Positions 31,156 through 42,343 of a stretch of 64,000 bases of DNA are shown in pieces. The stretch is from Wurfbainia villosa (lineage: Eukaryota > Streptophyta > Magnoliopsida > Zingiberales > Zingiberaceae). Location of the stretch: contig CM046008.1 in the NCBI GenBank assembly GCA_025175895.1, positions 25,747,255-25,811,254 on the forward strand, read 5' to 3'. How positions within the stretch are numbered: the stretch's first letter is position 1; every line of letters starts with the position of its first letter. Both the position numbers and the translations under genes were made by a program. Below the pieces are notes generated by a model. That model made no database searches. It saw only the letters and a program-made list of their open reading frames with translations, and was not told the DNA's origin.

Positions 31156-32274
31156 CAAGGTTTCCGGTTTTGTGTGTTTAGGATTCGGTTAATTTTTATG
31201 CACTTTTTCATATATTATATGTGTCGGATAATAATAGGATATGCGTAGTTTAACTCTTTGGTTGCAGGCATAAGATTCGACTATTATGGTCATATGTGTG
31301 TATGTGATTGTATATGTGTAAATATTTATTTTGTTGAATCCTCAGGGTTGACGAGGCTAGTATTTAATTTTTGTAAATTAAATACGATATTGTTTAGCCA
31401 CTCTTTATTTTATTTTACTTTCAATCTAGATTTCATGTACACTCCCTCGTGGAGTATAGAATCGATGGATGTAAATTAAAATAGGTTTTAGTCTTCGCTC
31501 GGATCTCCGGATGGCTCGTACATGGCGTAGTAAGAGCGGACGAAATGGCGATGCAACGGGAGACATATTGAAGACAAAAGTCATAATAGTTGGAAAATAA
31601 TTTATTTTTCATATTTATTGCTTTTTGTTTGATATGCATGTCGTAGGCTAGGAAAATTCCTCATTTTCAAATTACTAAGTGGGAGAGGGATATTTTTATA
31701 AATTCCCACGGCCTCCATTACAATTTGATAAGTGATGCAAACAAACTTGCGCGTCGGCTCTGAGTGCCTTCCTCCCCATCGGATAAGTTTGTTTGTGGAT
31801 CACAGGGTCGGATATGGTTATAGGAAATTATTTAGGAGTGTGTATACTTCCCCATCGGAAGGCACATAACCCGAGATAATTACCTTGGTACCAAGTAATG
31901 GTGAACACTTAGATACAAATATAAGTATCCTCCCCATCGGAGTCACTACTTTTATTTATAGGGCCGAAGAGAAATCAACTATTAATTTTACTTATCAAAA
32001 AGTTAGGTTGACAAGATAGTAAAATTAATGAGTAAAACCTCCTCTTACAAATGTAGAATTCGTATACGTCCACACTATCGTGGCATACGATATTCTCGGT
32101 GTTGGTTGATTTCAAAATTTTATTGTTTGAGGAATCAATAATTTTTTGAAATCCAAAGTAATGATCTATGTGATTCTTAGGATTTTCAAAATGACTTTCA
32201 GTCCTCTTACTATGATACTAAAGGAAATAAACTTATTGTACCCAAATAATATTGATTGGAAAAGAATCTAGATA
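31156..32274 (+). other. element C 5' leader with structured region
   Basis: The leader is non-coding and aligns with 15061-16168 of A. Between 31738 and 31960 it contains three CCCCATCGGA motifs, flanking inverted repeats and a palindrome. The rest shows nothing recognisable. Confidence 0.8.
31738..31960 (+). promoter_or_regulatory. three-motif inverted-repeat region in C leader
   Basis: Motif copies CTCCCCATCGGA or TTCCCCATCGGA lie at 31771-31783, 31847-31859 and 31928-31941. The first lies between CAAACAAACTT (31738-31748) and its perfect complement AAGTTTGTTTG (31785-31795). The third lies between 14-nt arms 31914-31927 and 31947-31960 with two mismatches. The second lies between AATTAT (31826-31831) and ATAATT (31876-31881). 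Palindrome CTTGGTACCAAG is at 31884-31895. A role in RNA packaging or dimerisation is an inference. Confidence 0.7.
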
Positions 32275-32650
32275 TTGTCTTATCTGCTAAGGAGTACAAG
32301 TATGCACTCTTCGAAGAATGTCCTCAAGCCATGGTTGCTCAAAAAGGTTTCTACTTCTAAGCTGAAAGGCAAGAAGAAGAAGAAACAAGGTGAAGCAAAG
32401 GTGGTGGGAGGATCTCAGGGAGGAGTGAAAAAGCCAAAAGACAAGTACTTCACTTGCAAGCAGGATGGACATTGGAAGAAGGACCGTCCCAATCCGAAAT
32501 AGAACAAAGATATATCCTTTGGACTAGTTGAAACATGATTAGCGGTGTTATCTACCGGCACCTGGTGTGTAGATACGGGAGTCACTAATCATGTCTACAA
32601 CACTTTGCAGGGGTTCCAGGAAACCCGACGACTAGCTAAAGGGGAGATTA
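32275..32650 (+). pseudogene. element C gag 3' end and protease active site
   Basis: The open piece 32275-32502 has a Lys-rich stretch and the knuckle KYFTCKQDGHWKKDRP, in which both the first and the last Cys positions are changed. A stop at 32500-32502 is followed in frame by GTWCVDTGVTNHVY, the protease active site. Gag upstream is not recognisable. Confidence 0.82.
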
Positions 32651-33058
32651 CCATTTACTTGGACAATGTCATGAAGGAGGCGGCTATTGCAGTGGGAGAA
32701 GTTTTATTTATCTCTTGAGAAAAATAAAACTTAGGTTCTGGAAAATTCCCTTTATGTACCTTTATTTAGAAAGAACTTAGTTTCAGTTTCTAAATTGTTT
32801 ATGGATGGATATTCTATTTCTTTTAATAACAGACCTGTTATAAAAAGGAATAGGGAGATTATCTGTTTGGGTACATTGATAGGAAATTTGTACACACTTG
32901 AACCAAAACCTCCCACAATGCATATTGAAATTAATAGATCATCTTCTAATTCTAATAAGAGAAAAGAACCTTCGAAGATGAACCAAACATATCTTTGGCA
33001 TCTTAGGCTTGGTCACATTAACCTAAACAGAATTCAAAGGTAGATAGCTGATGGACCT
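32651..33058 (+). pseudogene. element C protease end and pre-integrase domain
   Basis: The open piece 32795-33043 ends YLWHLRLGHINLNRIQR, the copia pre-integrase motif. Upstream of it the frame is broken by stops. It matches A at 14174-14404. Confidence 0.82.
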
Positions 33059-34077
33059 TTGGGTTCATTAGTGGTGGAGGATCTCCCAACCTGTGAATCT
33101 TGCTTGGAGGGTAAGATGACCAAGAGGTCTTTTAAGGCCAAGGGGTATAGAGCCAAAGATGTGTTAGAATTGGTTCATTCTGATTTGTGTGGTCCTATGT
33201 CTATCCAGGCTAGAGGTGGTCTTGAATATTTCGTCTCTTTCATAGAGGATTATTCAAGATATGGATGACACTACGGTCTGATCGTGGTGGAGAGTACCTC
33301 TTGGGAGAGTTTATGAACTACTTATCAGAGGCTGGGATTCAATCCCAATTGATTACACCTGGCACACCCCAGCAGAACGGTGTAGCAGAGCAAAGGAATA
33401 GGACTCTTATGGAGATGATTAGATCAATGATGAGTTATTCTGACTTGTCAGATTCGTTCTGGGGATATGCTCTAGATACAGCGGTGTACATTCTGAACTT
33501 GGTTCCATCTAAATCAGTGCCTTCTACTCCCACAGAGTTGAGGACTGGGCGAAAGTCTAGTCTAAGACATATTCGGATATGGGGGAGTCCAACACATGTG
33601 CTGAAGGCAGATGCTGGTAAGTTGGAACCTCGTACAGAAGTACGCATGTTCGTTGGCTATCCCAGGGGAACAAAGGGTGGATTGTTTTATAGTCCTAGAG
33701 ATCAGAGGGTGATCGTTAGCACGAACATCAGATTTCTAGAGGAAGACTATGTGATGATCCACAAGCCTAAGAGTAAAATTGTTCTGGAGGAGTTAAAAGG
33801 GGAAGTCACTTCTTTAGTACCACCGGTACAAGAGGATATACCACATGTCACTACACCGCGTGTCACAGAGGATACACAGGTGATACCTCGTCGTAGTGGG
33901 AGGGTTGTGAGACAGCCTGATAGATTCATGTTCTTGGGAGAATCTTCTGATTTGGTCACTTGCGAACATGAACTTGATCCCTGGACATATGACGAGGCAA
34001 TCCAAGATAAAGATGCAGTATCTTGGCAAAGTGCAATGAATGCTGAGATTGAATCTATGGATTCAAATCAGGTCTAG
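33059..34077 (+). pseudogene. element C integrase and RT start
   Basis: Frame 33059-33268 has CESCLEGKMTKRSF, LVHSDLCGPMSIQARGG and FIEDYSRYG. A deletion of roughly 100 bp follows, relative to A, and the frame shifts. 33265-34077 then reads LRSDRGGEYLLGEF, QQNGVAEQRNRT, WGSPTHVLKADAGKLEPRTE, the linker IPRRSGRVVRQPDRF and the RT N-terminus. It ends at a TAG at 34075-34077. The missing part lies within the integrase core, so the copy cannot integrate. Confidence 0.9.
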
Positions 34078-34980
34078 GAGCTAGTAGAACCACCCGATGG
34101 TGTAAAAACCATTAGATGCAAGTGGATCTACAAGAGAAAGAGAGGAATAGATGGGAAGGTTGAGACCTTCAAAGCGAGGCTTGTTGCGAAGGGATATACT
34201 CAGAAAGAGGATATCGATTATAAGGAGACCTTTTCGCTGGTAGTTATGCTTAAGTCTATCCGAATTCTCTTATGCATAGCAGCTTATATGGATTATGAGG
34301 TGTGGAAGATGGATGTCAAGACAACTTTCCTTAATAGAAGTCTTGAGGAAAACATCTACATGAAGCAACCAGAGGGATTTATTACTAAGGGCAAAGAGAA
34401 TCTTGTATGTAAGCTTAATCGGTCCATTTATGGATTGAAACAAGCTTCGAGGTCTTGGAACATCCACTTTGATGAGGTGATCCAGTCTTATGGATTTATT
34501 CAAAGTCCGGATGAGTCTTGTGTATACAAGAGATGTGACGAAAACGTAGTGGTATTTCTTGTACTATACGTAGATGACATTTTATTGATTGGCAACAATA
34601 TCAAGGTGTTATCGGACGTAAGGGTATGATTATCCAAACAGTTTGATATGAAGGACTTGGGAGAAGTAGAACACATCCTTGGGATCAAGGTTATAAGGAA
34701 TTGTAGGAAAAGGATGTTGTACTTATCCCAAGCTTCATACATAGACACGATTTTGGATCGTTTTAGCATGCAGAACTCCAAGAAGGGTTTTCTACCTTTC
34801 AGGCATGGAGTTCCTTTATCTAAGGAGATGTGTCCTAGATCATCTGAGGAGATAGAGGAGATGAAGGTGGTTCCTTATACTTCGGCAGTAGGAAGCCTCA
34901 TGTATGCGATACTATGTACGAGACCCGATATCTGCTTTGCTATGGGCATAGTCAGCAGATATCAGAGTAATCCAGGATAG
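34078..34980 (+). pseudogene. element C reverse transcriptase
   Basis: One frame runs through 34078-34980 with a TGA at 34627-34629 and a TAG at 34978-34980. It reads KWIYKRKRGIDGKVETF, MDVKTTFLNRSLEENIYM, SIYGLKQASRSWNIHFD and LVLYVDDILLIGNN, with the YVDD motif intact. RT synthesises the element cDNA. The lesions are nonsense changes, not shifts. Confidence 0.9.
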
Positions 34981-35249
34981 GGACATTGGACTGCGGTAAA
35001 GCATATATTTAAGTGCCTGAGAAGGACTAGCGATTATATGCTAGTTTACCGGGCAGACCAATTACTCCCTGTGGATTACATGGATTGCGACTTCCAATCA
35101 GATAGGGATAACAGTAAGTCTATCTCAGGTTTTGTGTTTACTTTGGGAGGTGGAGTCATTATATGGAGGAGTGTCCAGCAGAGATGCATGGCAAATTCCA
35201 CCATGGAAGCTGAGTATATGGCAGCCTCTGAGGCGGCCAAAGAAGCTGT
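34981..35249 (+). pseudogene. element C RNase H, first part
   Basis: The same frame continues with HWTAVKHIFKCLRRTSDYM, MDCDFQSDRDNSKSISGF and STMEAEYMAASEAAKEAV. It is cut by element D after position 35249. The rest is at 37786-38000. Confidence 0.9.
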
Positions 35250-37782
35250 CACTTGTAAAAATGAACCTTTTAGGGAATACCAATCAATTAACACCCAAAG
35301 ATGACTTTTGAAAGTCCATGACCCTATAATAAATACATTAATATATTAGTTAAATGAAAAAATAATATAAACAATACATTTAGACGTTTAAAACACTTAC
35401 ACAAAGCAAATAAAAATGTATAAACATATCTCCTCATCTTTGATAAGCTTCGAGGATATCATATGCATCGATGGACATTGAATCTCTTTCCGTTAACATA
35501 TGATATGGGTATTGAGGAAATGTCTTTGTCACTATGTGTCAACCTTTTGAGCTATTATCTTTCGCATAAAAGACTTGTGATGCTTGAGTGGCTAATACAA
35601 AATACTCATTTGATTCGTTAACAATTTACATCTACAAGTTCATATTTATCCACTTTGATCTCTCTTTCTCTAGAATGCACATTAAACCACTTGCACATTG
35701 ACCAATGAGATTTAAAAAAAAAAGAAAGGATAAATCATCAATTCAATAGTCAATGGGTAAGGTATTGTTTAAATCAGTTCCTTACAATTTTTTCAATTAT
35801 TATTTCATTTTAGGTATTTTTCAAGGCAAGTGACAATGATTTAAAAAAAACACAAGATTTAGAGCTTATCTCCACCAGCATTGAAGTAGTATATCAAGAG
35901 GAAACTTATATAACACACCATGAAAACATGGACTTTATACAGAAATTTGTGTATTAGATGCTAAACCTATTGTCATTCCTATAAATACAAACATTTTTGT
36001 AAATTCAAACGTTAGACTAATAACAAGACAAGTAGGGAGAGGGCATCACTTGATCCACACTTATTAGTTGGTAAGTTGAATTATATTATGGTGACTAGAC
36101 TTCATTCTGAGGAATCTTTGATATCTTAAGGCCTCTAACAATCAAGGAGGTCGATGAATTATATGGTACAATTATATAGTTTGATAGATTCCTCATAGAA
36201 AAATGATCTACATCTGATCTAGTTGTTGCGTACTACTGGGAACAAATTTGATATTTTCAGAAAAGGCAGAAAGAAAAATGAAGTATCTAGATCAAATGCA
36301 GAGGGTATGGACTTGACACATGAAATTGTTCGGCTCAAATAATTAATATACGGTCTTGATTTCGGTTCTAACGAACCAATGAAGATACATTGAAATGATC
36401 AGGCTCTCATGCATGTTGCCAACAACTCAGTCTTTCCATGGAAACAAGTTGTAACTTTATTAGAGAGAATAGGAAATCTAAGGAGTTCGCTATATTCTTT
36501 CAGTTAGACACAACTGCAAGCTTACAAATCGGTCATATTTGCAAACTTAAAAGAAAGTTTCAGACTCCGCTTAATCAACTAAATCTGATCAAATGACATA
36601 CTAGAAACACTAGCACCTATTTGGGATCAATATATCTCGGTGGCATAATGTGCAAGGGATATTAACGACCAGGTCCTAGCTAGGGAATTGGAACTCACAA
36701 TTACGATGGCGCTTATAGACTCATTGATCCACCGGTTCTCTTCAAACAAGTGCCCTATGACGATGCAGAGGCAGAGGCAGAGGACGGAGACGAACAACGA
36801 GACGGAGACGACGCGGCTCCAACTGGCTGTGTTGTCTAGGAAGGACCTAGCGAGACAGAGATGAGAGGGGCACGGGTGAATGGAGAAGACGAAAGGTGGC
36901 GGAGAGATTGGGGGCGGCTCGGGAGAAAGAGTAAGGAAAAGAAAATATAACCTAGGTTTAAATAATCGAATTTTAATTAATTATTTATAACCTTACTAAA
37001 TTAACAATCACTCAATAAAAATCTATTCGATCTCTCCCATAAAATATTAAAGAAATTCGATTTAAATCTCAAAATTTTTTAAAAATTTGATAAATAAATT
37101 TCTTAATTATTAATTATTATTTTTATTATTATTCTAACTAAAATTTAGATTGGTTCTATTTTATTTATTTGTCGTATTTAATCGAATCAGTTCTTATTGC
37201 ACCGATAGATGTTTGAGCGATGATGGATGCTTGAGCAATAATGAAATAGAAAGAGGATGGAACGACGTTGGATTATAAAGAGAAAAAGAAAAGGAGCGGC
37301 AATAGAAATGGAAGATAGAAAACTAAAACCTATTTTACATTGATATGGATATAGATGAAAAAAAATAAGGAAAAAAATATAAGAAAAGAAATAAAATAAT
37401 ATAAATAAAATAAAGATATTTTTTAATAAAAAAATGGAAAAAACAACAAAATGAATATAAATAAAATTAAATTTTCATAATTTATTTAAATATTATGTTT
37501 TTTATATTTAAAAAGTAATAACGATGAGAAAAAAAATCTTGTCATTGAAGGTCTTACAATAATGACGGGAGAAAATACCGTCATTAAAGGTTTGACAAAA
37601 ATGACCAAAATAAAAAAAAAACCGTCGTTAATTATAAAGTATCAAGGACGAGACAAAATACCGTCGTTATGTGTATGCATTAACGACGGCCACTAAATGT
37701 GGTCGTTGTTGAACCATCAATAACGACGGTATTTTTATACCGTCATTAAATTTCGTCGTTAAAAGTAGCTTTTTTAGTAGTG
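35250..37782 (+). mobile_element. CACTA-like DNA transposon D, non-autonomous
   Basis: The 2533-bp insertion has ends CACTTGTAAAAAT and, on the other strand, CACTACTAAAAAA. The 3-bp target duplication TGT is at 35247-35249 and 37783-37785. Removing it rejoins the RNase H reading frame exactly. Known: CACTA (En/Spm) elements start with CACTA/G and make 3-bp duplications. No transposase was found. The right end has many CGTCGTTA-type words (37558-37765); the left end does not. The interior has a GA-rich stretch at 36740-36960 that could be captured sequence. Strand is arbitrary. Confidence 0.8.
37558..37765. repeat. subterminal CGTCGTTA repeats of element D
   Basis: At least seven copies of CGTCRTTA or its complement occur here in both orientations. 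AACGACGGTAT and ATACCGTCATT around 37720-37747 form a hairpin with a short loop. Such arrays in CACTA elements are transposase binding sites. Confidence 0.75.
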
Positions 37783-37785
37783 TGT

Positions 37786-38000
37786 GTGGCTCAGGAACTT
37801 CCTGATGGATTTGGATGTGATTCCTGGTTTGCCCAGAAATATCACAATTTATTGTGATAATAATGGTGCAGTTGCAAACTCAAAGGAACCACGAGCCCAT
37901 AAGGCTTGTAAACACATAGAGCACAAGTACCACCTGATACGAGAAATCGTAAAGGAGGTAGAAATTGTTGTCGCCTAGATTGCATCAGAGGATGACCTAG
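37786..38000 (+). pseudogene. element C RNase H, second part
   Basis: The frame reads WLRNFLMDLDVIPGLPRNI, YCDNNGAVANSKEPRAH and HKYHLIREIVKEVEIVVA before a stop at 37976-37978, then DPFTKALLARAL after it. It continues the RNase H of C after element D. Confidence 0.9.
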
Positions 38001-38104
38001 TAGACCCTTTCACTAAGGCCCTTCTAGCGAGAGCTTTGATAGGCATGTGGAGGGAAGGGGAATCAGATGTATGGCAGTATGAGGACAGCATAGTCTTTTA
38101 GTAT

Positions 38105-38115
38105 AAGTGGAAGAT
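38105..38115 (+). other. element C polypurine tract
   Basis: AAGTGGAAGAT lies directly before the 3' LTR. Confidence 0.75.
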
Positions 38116-39034
38116 TTTAGGGATGTATACTGAAAAGTCTAACTTTTGTATGAACATCTTTATTTTGAAATAAGAATCACATGGTCATTGTTTGCATATT
38201 TTTATGGTTATGCAATATTGTCTAATACTTTACATTGTAGATAACATGGTGTGTGGTGTCACATAGGAGATCATGTTATCGACCCCTTGAAAAGTATAAG
38301 TAAAGGCTCACAACTAAGATGTCTTTGGACAAACCATCGGAATGGTTGTAGTGTGATTTGATATTGGTTTGTCTTGACCATAGAATCACACTAGTGCACT
38401 TTGTGTGTATTGAGCATGACCGACTTAGAGGTGATTCGATTTATTGCTGACTACATAATCGAATCGGACCAAAAATATTATTTAGTACATGCTCTTAAAT
38501 CCCGATATAATAACGGGCACATATACTTAGTATTCATCTCTTTGATTTACCAATGGGCGAGATTTATAGATTAAATCGATAGGCTCGGTAAGTTGGAAGA
38601 TGATATTATTTATATGGTGTGTCATTGATTATAGGAGGAAACCGTGTTCTATTATTAGGATGATGGTGTCCCCTTGAGGAGCTCATAAGGTTCATCATGT
38701 AAACCCTACAGGTGGACTTGGTCCGGTATGATAAAAAGGTTGAGTGGTACTACTCAAGTAGTTAGATGTTGATTAATTAATGGTCAGTAAATTAATTAAT
38801 CGACGGACATTCGAGATCTTAAACACGGGGAGAAAATGTACAAATAATATATGGAGCCCATATTATCATATGGGGGTTGGTGAGATAGATCAATGATGAT
38901 CCTTTAGTGGATTGAATCATCATTAATGGATCGGACTTTATGTGGGCTTGATCCATAGGTGGCCAAGATCCAACTCCTCCTCATGGTCCCTAATGTAGCC
39001 TATTAACACCTCATGAAGCTTAGATCCAATGGAT

Positions 39035-39126
39035 AGAAACAAAACTCTAGATCCAAAGGTAGAGATTAAATCTCTAGATCCGACGGTTGAGATTAAATCC
39101 CTAGAACCAATGGAGGAGATTAAATC
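39035..39126 (+). repeat. 27-bp tandem repeat in C 3' LTR
   Basis: Four units, one fewer than the 5' LTR. It lies directly upstream of the TATA box. Confidence 0.84.
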
Positions 39127-39144
39127 ATGGCTTGAGCCCCACTC

Positions 39145-39152
39145 TATAAATA
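39145..39152 (+). promoter_or_regulatory. TATA box in C 3' LTR
   Basis: TATAAATA, same context as 30056-30063. It could drive read-out transcription into the neighbouring sequence. Confidence 0.7.
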
Positions 39153-40308
39153 GAGATCATGAAGTGGGGGGCAAGAAGATAAGGGGATTAGGGTTTGCTT
39201 CCTTTGGAGGCTAGGAATCCTAGTTGGTTTAGGATTAGGTTTGGGTGGCTTGGATTTTGGGAGCTAGGGGTGGGCGACAACTCAAGGAGGTGTTGCTTCT
39301 TCTTCCTAAGGTTTTGGCTGGTTCCTCCCATCTTCCCTCTACCTTGGCTTGTGCTCATCCTAATATTCTTCCCCACTTCCATAGGCGGCCATAAGGAGAA
39401 CTAGGATTAGGGTTTGGAGGCTTAGGGTTTAGGAGTCTTGGGTGGCACCAAATAAGGAAGGAGTTTGTTTTCTTCTTCCTATCCTTTGGTGGCCGGCGCC
39501 CACAGCCCTATCCCAGCCCTTGGCCAGCATCCAAAGACCCCCTTCTCCTTCTCCTTAGGTGGAGGAAACAAGATATAGGGCTTTCTCTTGGTGTCTTGGG
39601 TGGTTTCCACCATTATCTCCTTCTCCTTGTTGGCCGGCGGCAAGCACTCTCCTTGTTGCTTGTTGGTTGGCTATAGGAAGGAGATGAGCCATGTTTCTAT
39701 TCTTCCTCTTACTTTGGAAGAGCAAGGAAGGAAGATTGCAATCTAGGAGCTTCGACTTTTGGTAGATCGTCGCCCACACGACATCTAAAAGGAGAAAGGG
39801 CATACATTAGAAGATCAAGAGGTATATCTATTCTCTTTTCTCTTTTGTTTGTTGCTTGTTTTTGTTTTTCAATTATAAGCATGTTATAAATCTGTAAATG
39901 GCTAAATAATACTTGGATCTCGAGCATAAACACGAAAACCGGTGATCCAGACATCGTCTATTCCGCGGCTACTCGTAGAATAGAGGATGGTCTCTTAAAC
40001 AACTAGTTTGTTCAAGTGACCTCTCTAAATGAATAGCACGACGATGACTTGGTGGTTTGGGCAACCGCTTTTGTCTAGGATTAAATTTTTTAATCCGGGG
40101 ACATCGAAGGGATCACCATGGACAAGCTACCGAGGTGAATTGGGAAGCGAAGTTTGCCCTCACGGACTCGATAAGCTAAAACCATTAAATTGGTATGAGA
40201 GCTTCCGGGGCAAAACCCCTTCACTCAGCACTGTCTACGCACAACCACATGCTACCACGAATTGTAAAATACGAAAAAAAAATTAATATGGATTAACCCT
40301 TTAATTAA

Positions 40309-40450
40309 GTGGGGTTAATTAGTGGATTAAATTGGGCTCAATAAGTGGACTAATTGGGCTGGTATTGGGTTGTATTGGGCTTGGGATGTATCGGGCTTGG
40401 TCTATATTGGTCTTGGGCTGATTGGGCTTGAACCGGTTTGGGCTGGTCTA
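40309..40450 (+). promoter_or_regulatory. TGGGCY motif array in first G LTR
   Basis: About seven TGGGCT/CGGGCT words occur in 140 bp upstream of a TTTAAAAAG box near 40471. TGGGCY (site II) motifs are TCP-factor binding sites in plant promoters of dividing cells. The array varies in copy number between the three LTRs. Confidence 0.65.
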
Positions 40451-40724
40451 TCCAAATCGCTCGAACGGCTTTAAAAAGCTCCGAACGAATCGATCTCTCA
40501 CGATTTCACCGTCTCCTCTTCTCCGCCTCATTTATTCGCTCCGTGCAATCGCGTCGTCGGGTTCCAGATCATCGGCGACTGGCAAGAGCAGTTCGACGAT
40601 GCCACCATTTGGTTGATCTCCGGCCAAGGATCAAGGGGGTGTTCGCCTGGGGAAATCCCAGCGACATTTCTTTCGCTCGACGAGACGGTGGTGCTGTCGT
40701 CGCGGCGGTGAACTGCCGTGGAAG

Positions 40725-41699
40725 GTAAGGATCGATCATTTAATTTCCCTTTCTGGTGGAGATCTGGGTTTTCGAGTTTTTTACCTGAGATCTATGGGAT
40801 GGCAGTGATCGGAGCTAGATTGGTTCGGCGAGCAGGGGAATAGGAGAGGAGCAACGTCGGAGAATCTACCGTGTTGGGAAGTCGATCCATTCTTTCTTTC
40901 AACTATGCTATATTGAAATTGCTAGGTAGTTGTAGTGAGTTCTATGTGTTTGTGATGTTGGTAATCGCGGTGAATTGGTGTGGTTGTGATTCGATGGATT
41001 TTTGGTCAATTGCTAGCATGAATTAATGTTTGTTTCTCCTAGTTATTGTGGTTACAGTCGGTCATTAAGATCGATCTGATAGATTGCTAAGTTCACCTTA
41101 GCGTAGCAATAGATAAGCAGATTAATCTGTGATGTTGAGCAATCGATCAAGAGTGGTATACATGGAGGTTGTTCTGCACAGTTAGGGGTGGAGCTGTAAT
41201 CGGTTATGGGGTGTTTGCCGATTGTTTTCTTTTGTTGTCCATGGTGTTTCGGTGGATCTGTTCTTGTCGTGAGTGCCTTTTTGGCAAATTATTTTCAATG
41301 GTAGCTCAGATCGTTGTAGGAAGAAGGGGAGCTGTGATTGGAGTGGTATTCCTAGTTTTGGGTATTGATTTATGTTTGGTTATTACTCGTTTAATGCCTG
41401 ACATGTTCTGATTTGGAGATGATCTGATCAGTAAGCGTGATATCCCTCTTATTTAAGTGTAATTGTGATGGTGATGGAAGTGGATTGAGGTTGTGAGGAG
41501 CTATTGTCGGAAGAGATTTAAGCTCGGGAAGTGGTAATTAGGTTTTCTTGTGGTTTATCTGTGTAGTGTATCGGATTGGGATAATCGGGGTTCCTAACTC
41601 GTAGAAGAGGAAAGGAATGTGAATATAGAAACGATGTAGTCATTAGTTTGTATGTTGGTCGGACACTTGCACTTAATCATTGTTTGCTATTATGTGCAG
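40725..41699 (+). other. candidate intron in first G LTR
   Basis: GTAAGG follows GTGGAAG, and TTATGTGCAG precedes GTTTGGG 975 bp downstream. The corresponding intervals in the other LTRs are 977 and 976 bp. Splicing is not shown by sequence alone. Confidence 0.45.
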
Positions 41700-42119
41700 G
41701 TTTGGGATACGAAGCAGGTCCATGGCCATGAAGATTATATTGGTGCAGGGGCACTAGATAATCGAACCTGTGTTTTGATTATGGCAAAGACACAAAGTTA
41801 AGTTTACATCGTTATCTCACGAGCTATCAAGTGTGCAGAAAAGTATTAAAGCTGGAGCTAAAGGCTAGCGACACCCGGAGGAAGCCGCGGTGGTCGGGCG
41901 ACACTCGAGTGACTTCGGAGGGAGCCGAAGGAATCAAGTGGAAGGCCGGAAGCGAGAGCTACTATCGAGGTAAGCTCGTGTGAGTGAGAGATTGTAAGGT
42001 TGTGTCCTCTTTACGGGGACGACCATAGGCGGCGATCCGATTAAGACTTCCCGTGGAAGGTCTAGGTCGAGATCGGACGGTCAGAAACCGTCGCATTTAT
42101 CATTTTCCGAGCTAACCTC

Positions 42120-42210
42120 TTATTGCGTGGAAATGGTGGCGGCGATCGCTGGACACATAGCGATCGATGATGCCCATCACCGATCGATGGGAGTCATCGC
42201 GATCGATGGC
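42120..42210 (+). repeat. GATCG palindrome cluster in F 5' LTR
   Basis: Words such as GCGATCGC, CGATCGATG and GCGATCGATGG lie about 130 bp upstream of the TATA box. The partner at 46045-46135 differs in many positions. Confidence 0.72.
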
Positions 42211-42335
42211 GGACGACTTCAGCTTTTGTGCTAGGTCAAAACGGATAACGTTTGACGCGGCCACTTCGCGATAAAATTTGGAAAAATCCATGATCCGTTC
42301 CAAAGAAATAGGAGACAATTTCAGAGGCCAAAGTC

Positions 42336-42343
42336 TATAAAAG
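42336..42343 (+). promoter_or_regulatory. TATA box in F 5' LTR
   Basis: TATAAAAG lies in the context AAGTCTATAAAAGGAGG. The 3' copy is at 46251-46258. Confidence 0.8.

Larger units (their letters stand above)
29000..40223 (+). mobile_element. Ty1/copia element C (family A), with nested CACTA element D
   Basis: LTRs at 29000-31141 and 38116-40223 flank a plus-strand copia interior. Target duplication CTCAG is at 28995-28999 and 40224-40228. Gag, protease, integrase, RT and RNase H all match A but are broken by stops and by a deletion in the integrase core near 33265. Element D interrupts RNase H. The 3' ends of its LTRs differ from those of A: they carry an extra segment with a second primer-like sequence. 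Confidence 0.94.
38116..40223 (+). repeat. element C 3' LTR
   Basis: The 2108-bp LTR starts TTTAGGGATG (mutated TG) and ends CCCCTTCA before CTCAG at 40224-40228. It matches 29000-31141 but has one tandem unit fewer. Its TATA box is at 39145-39152. Confidence 0.93.

Noticed and set aside
35250..37782. Helitron or MITE for element D
   Set aside because: There is a 3-bp target duplication and CACT-type tips. A Helitron makes no duplication, and the length is beyond a typical MITE.
40438..40728. 96-residue frame in the first exon-like part of G LTR (also 52110-52400)
   Set aside because: The third LTR has a different frame because of indels. More likely a GC-rich leader than a protein.
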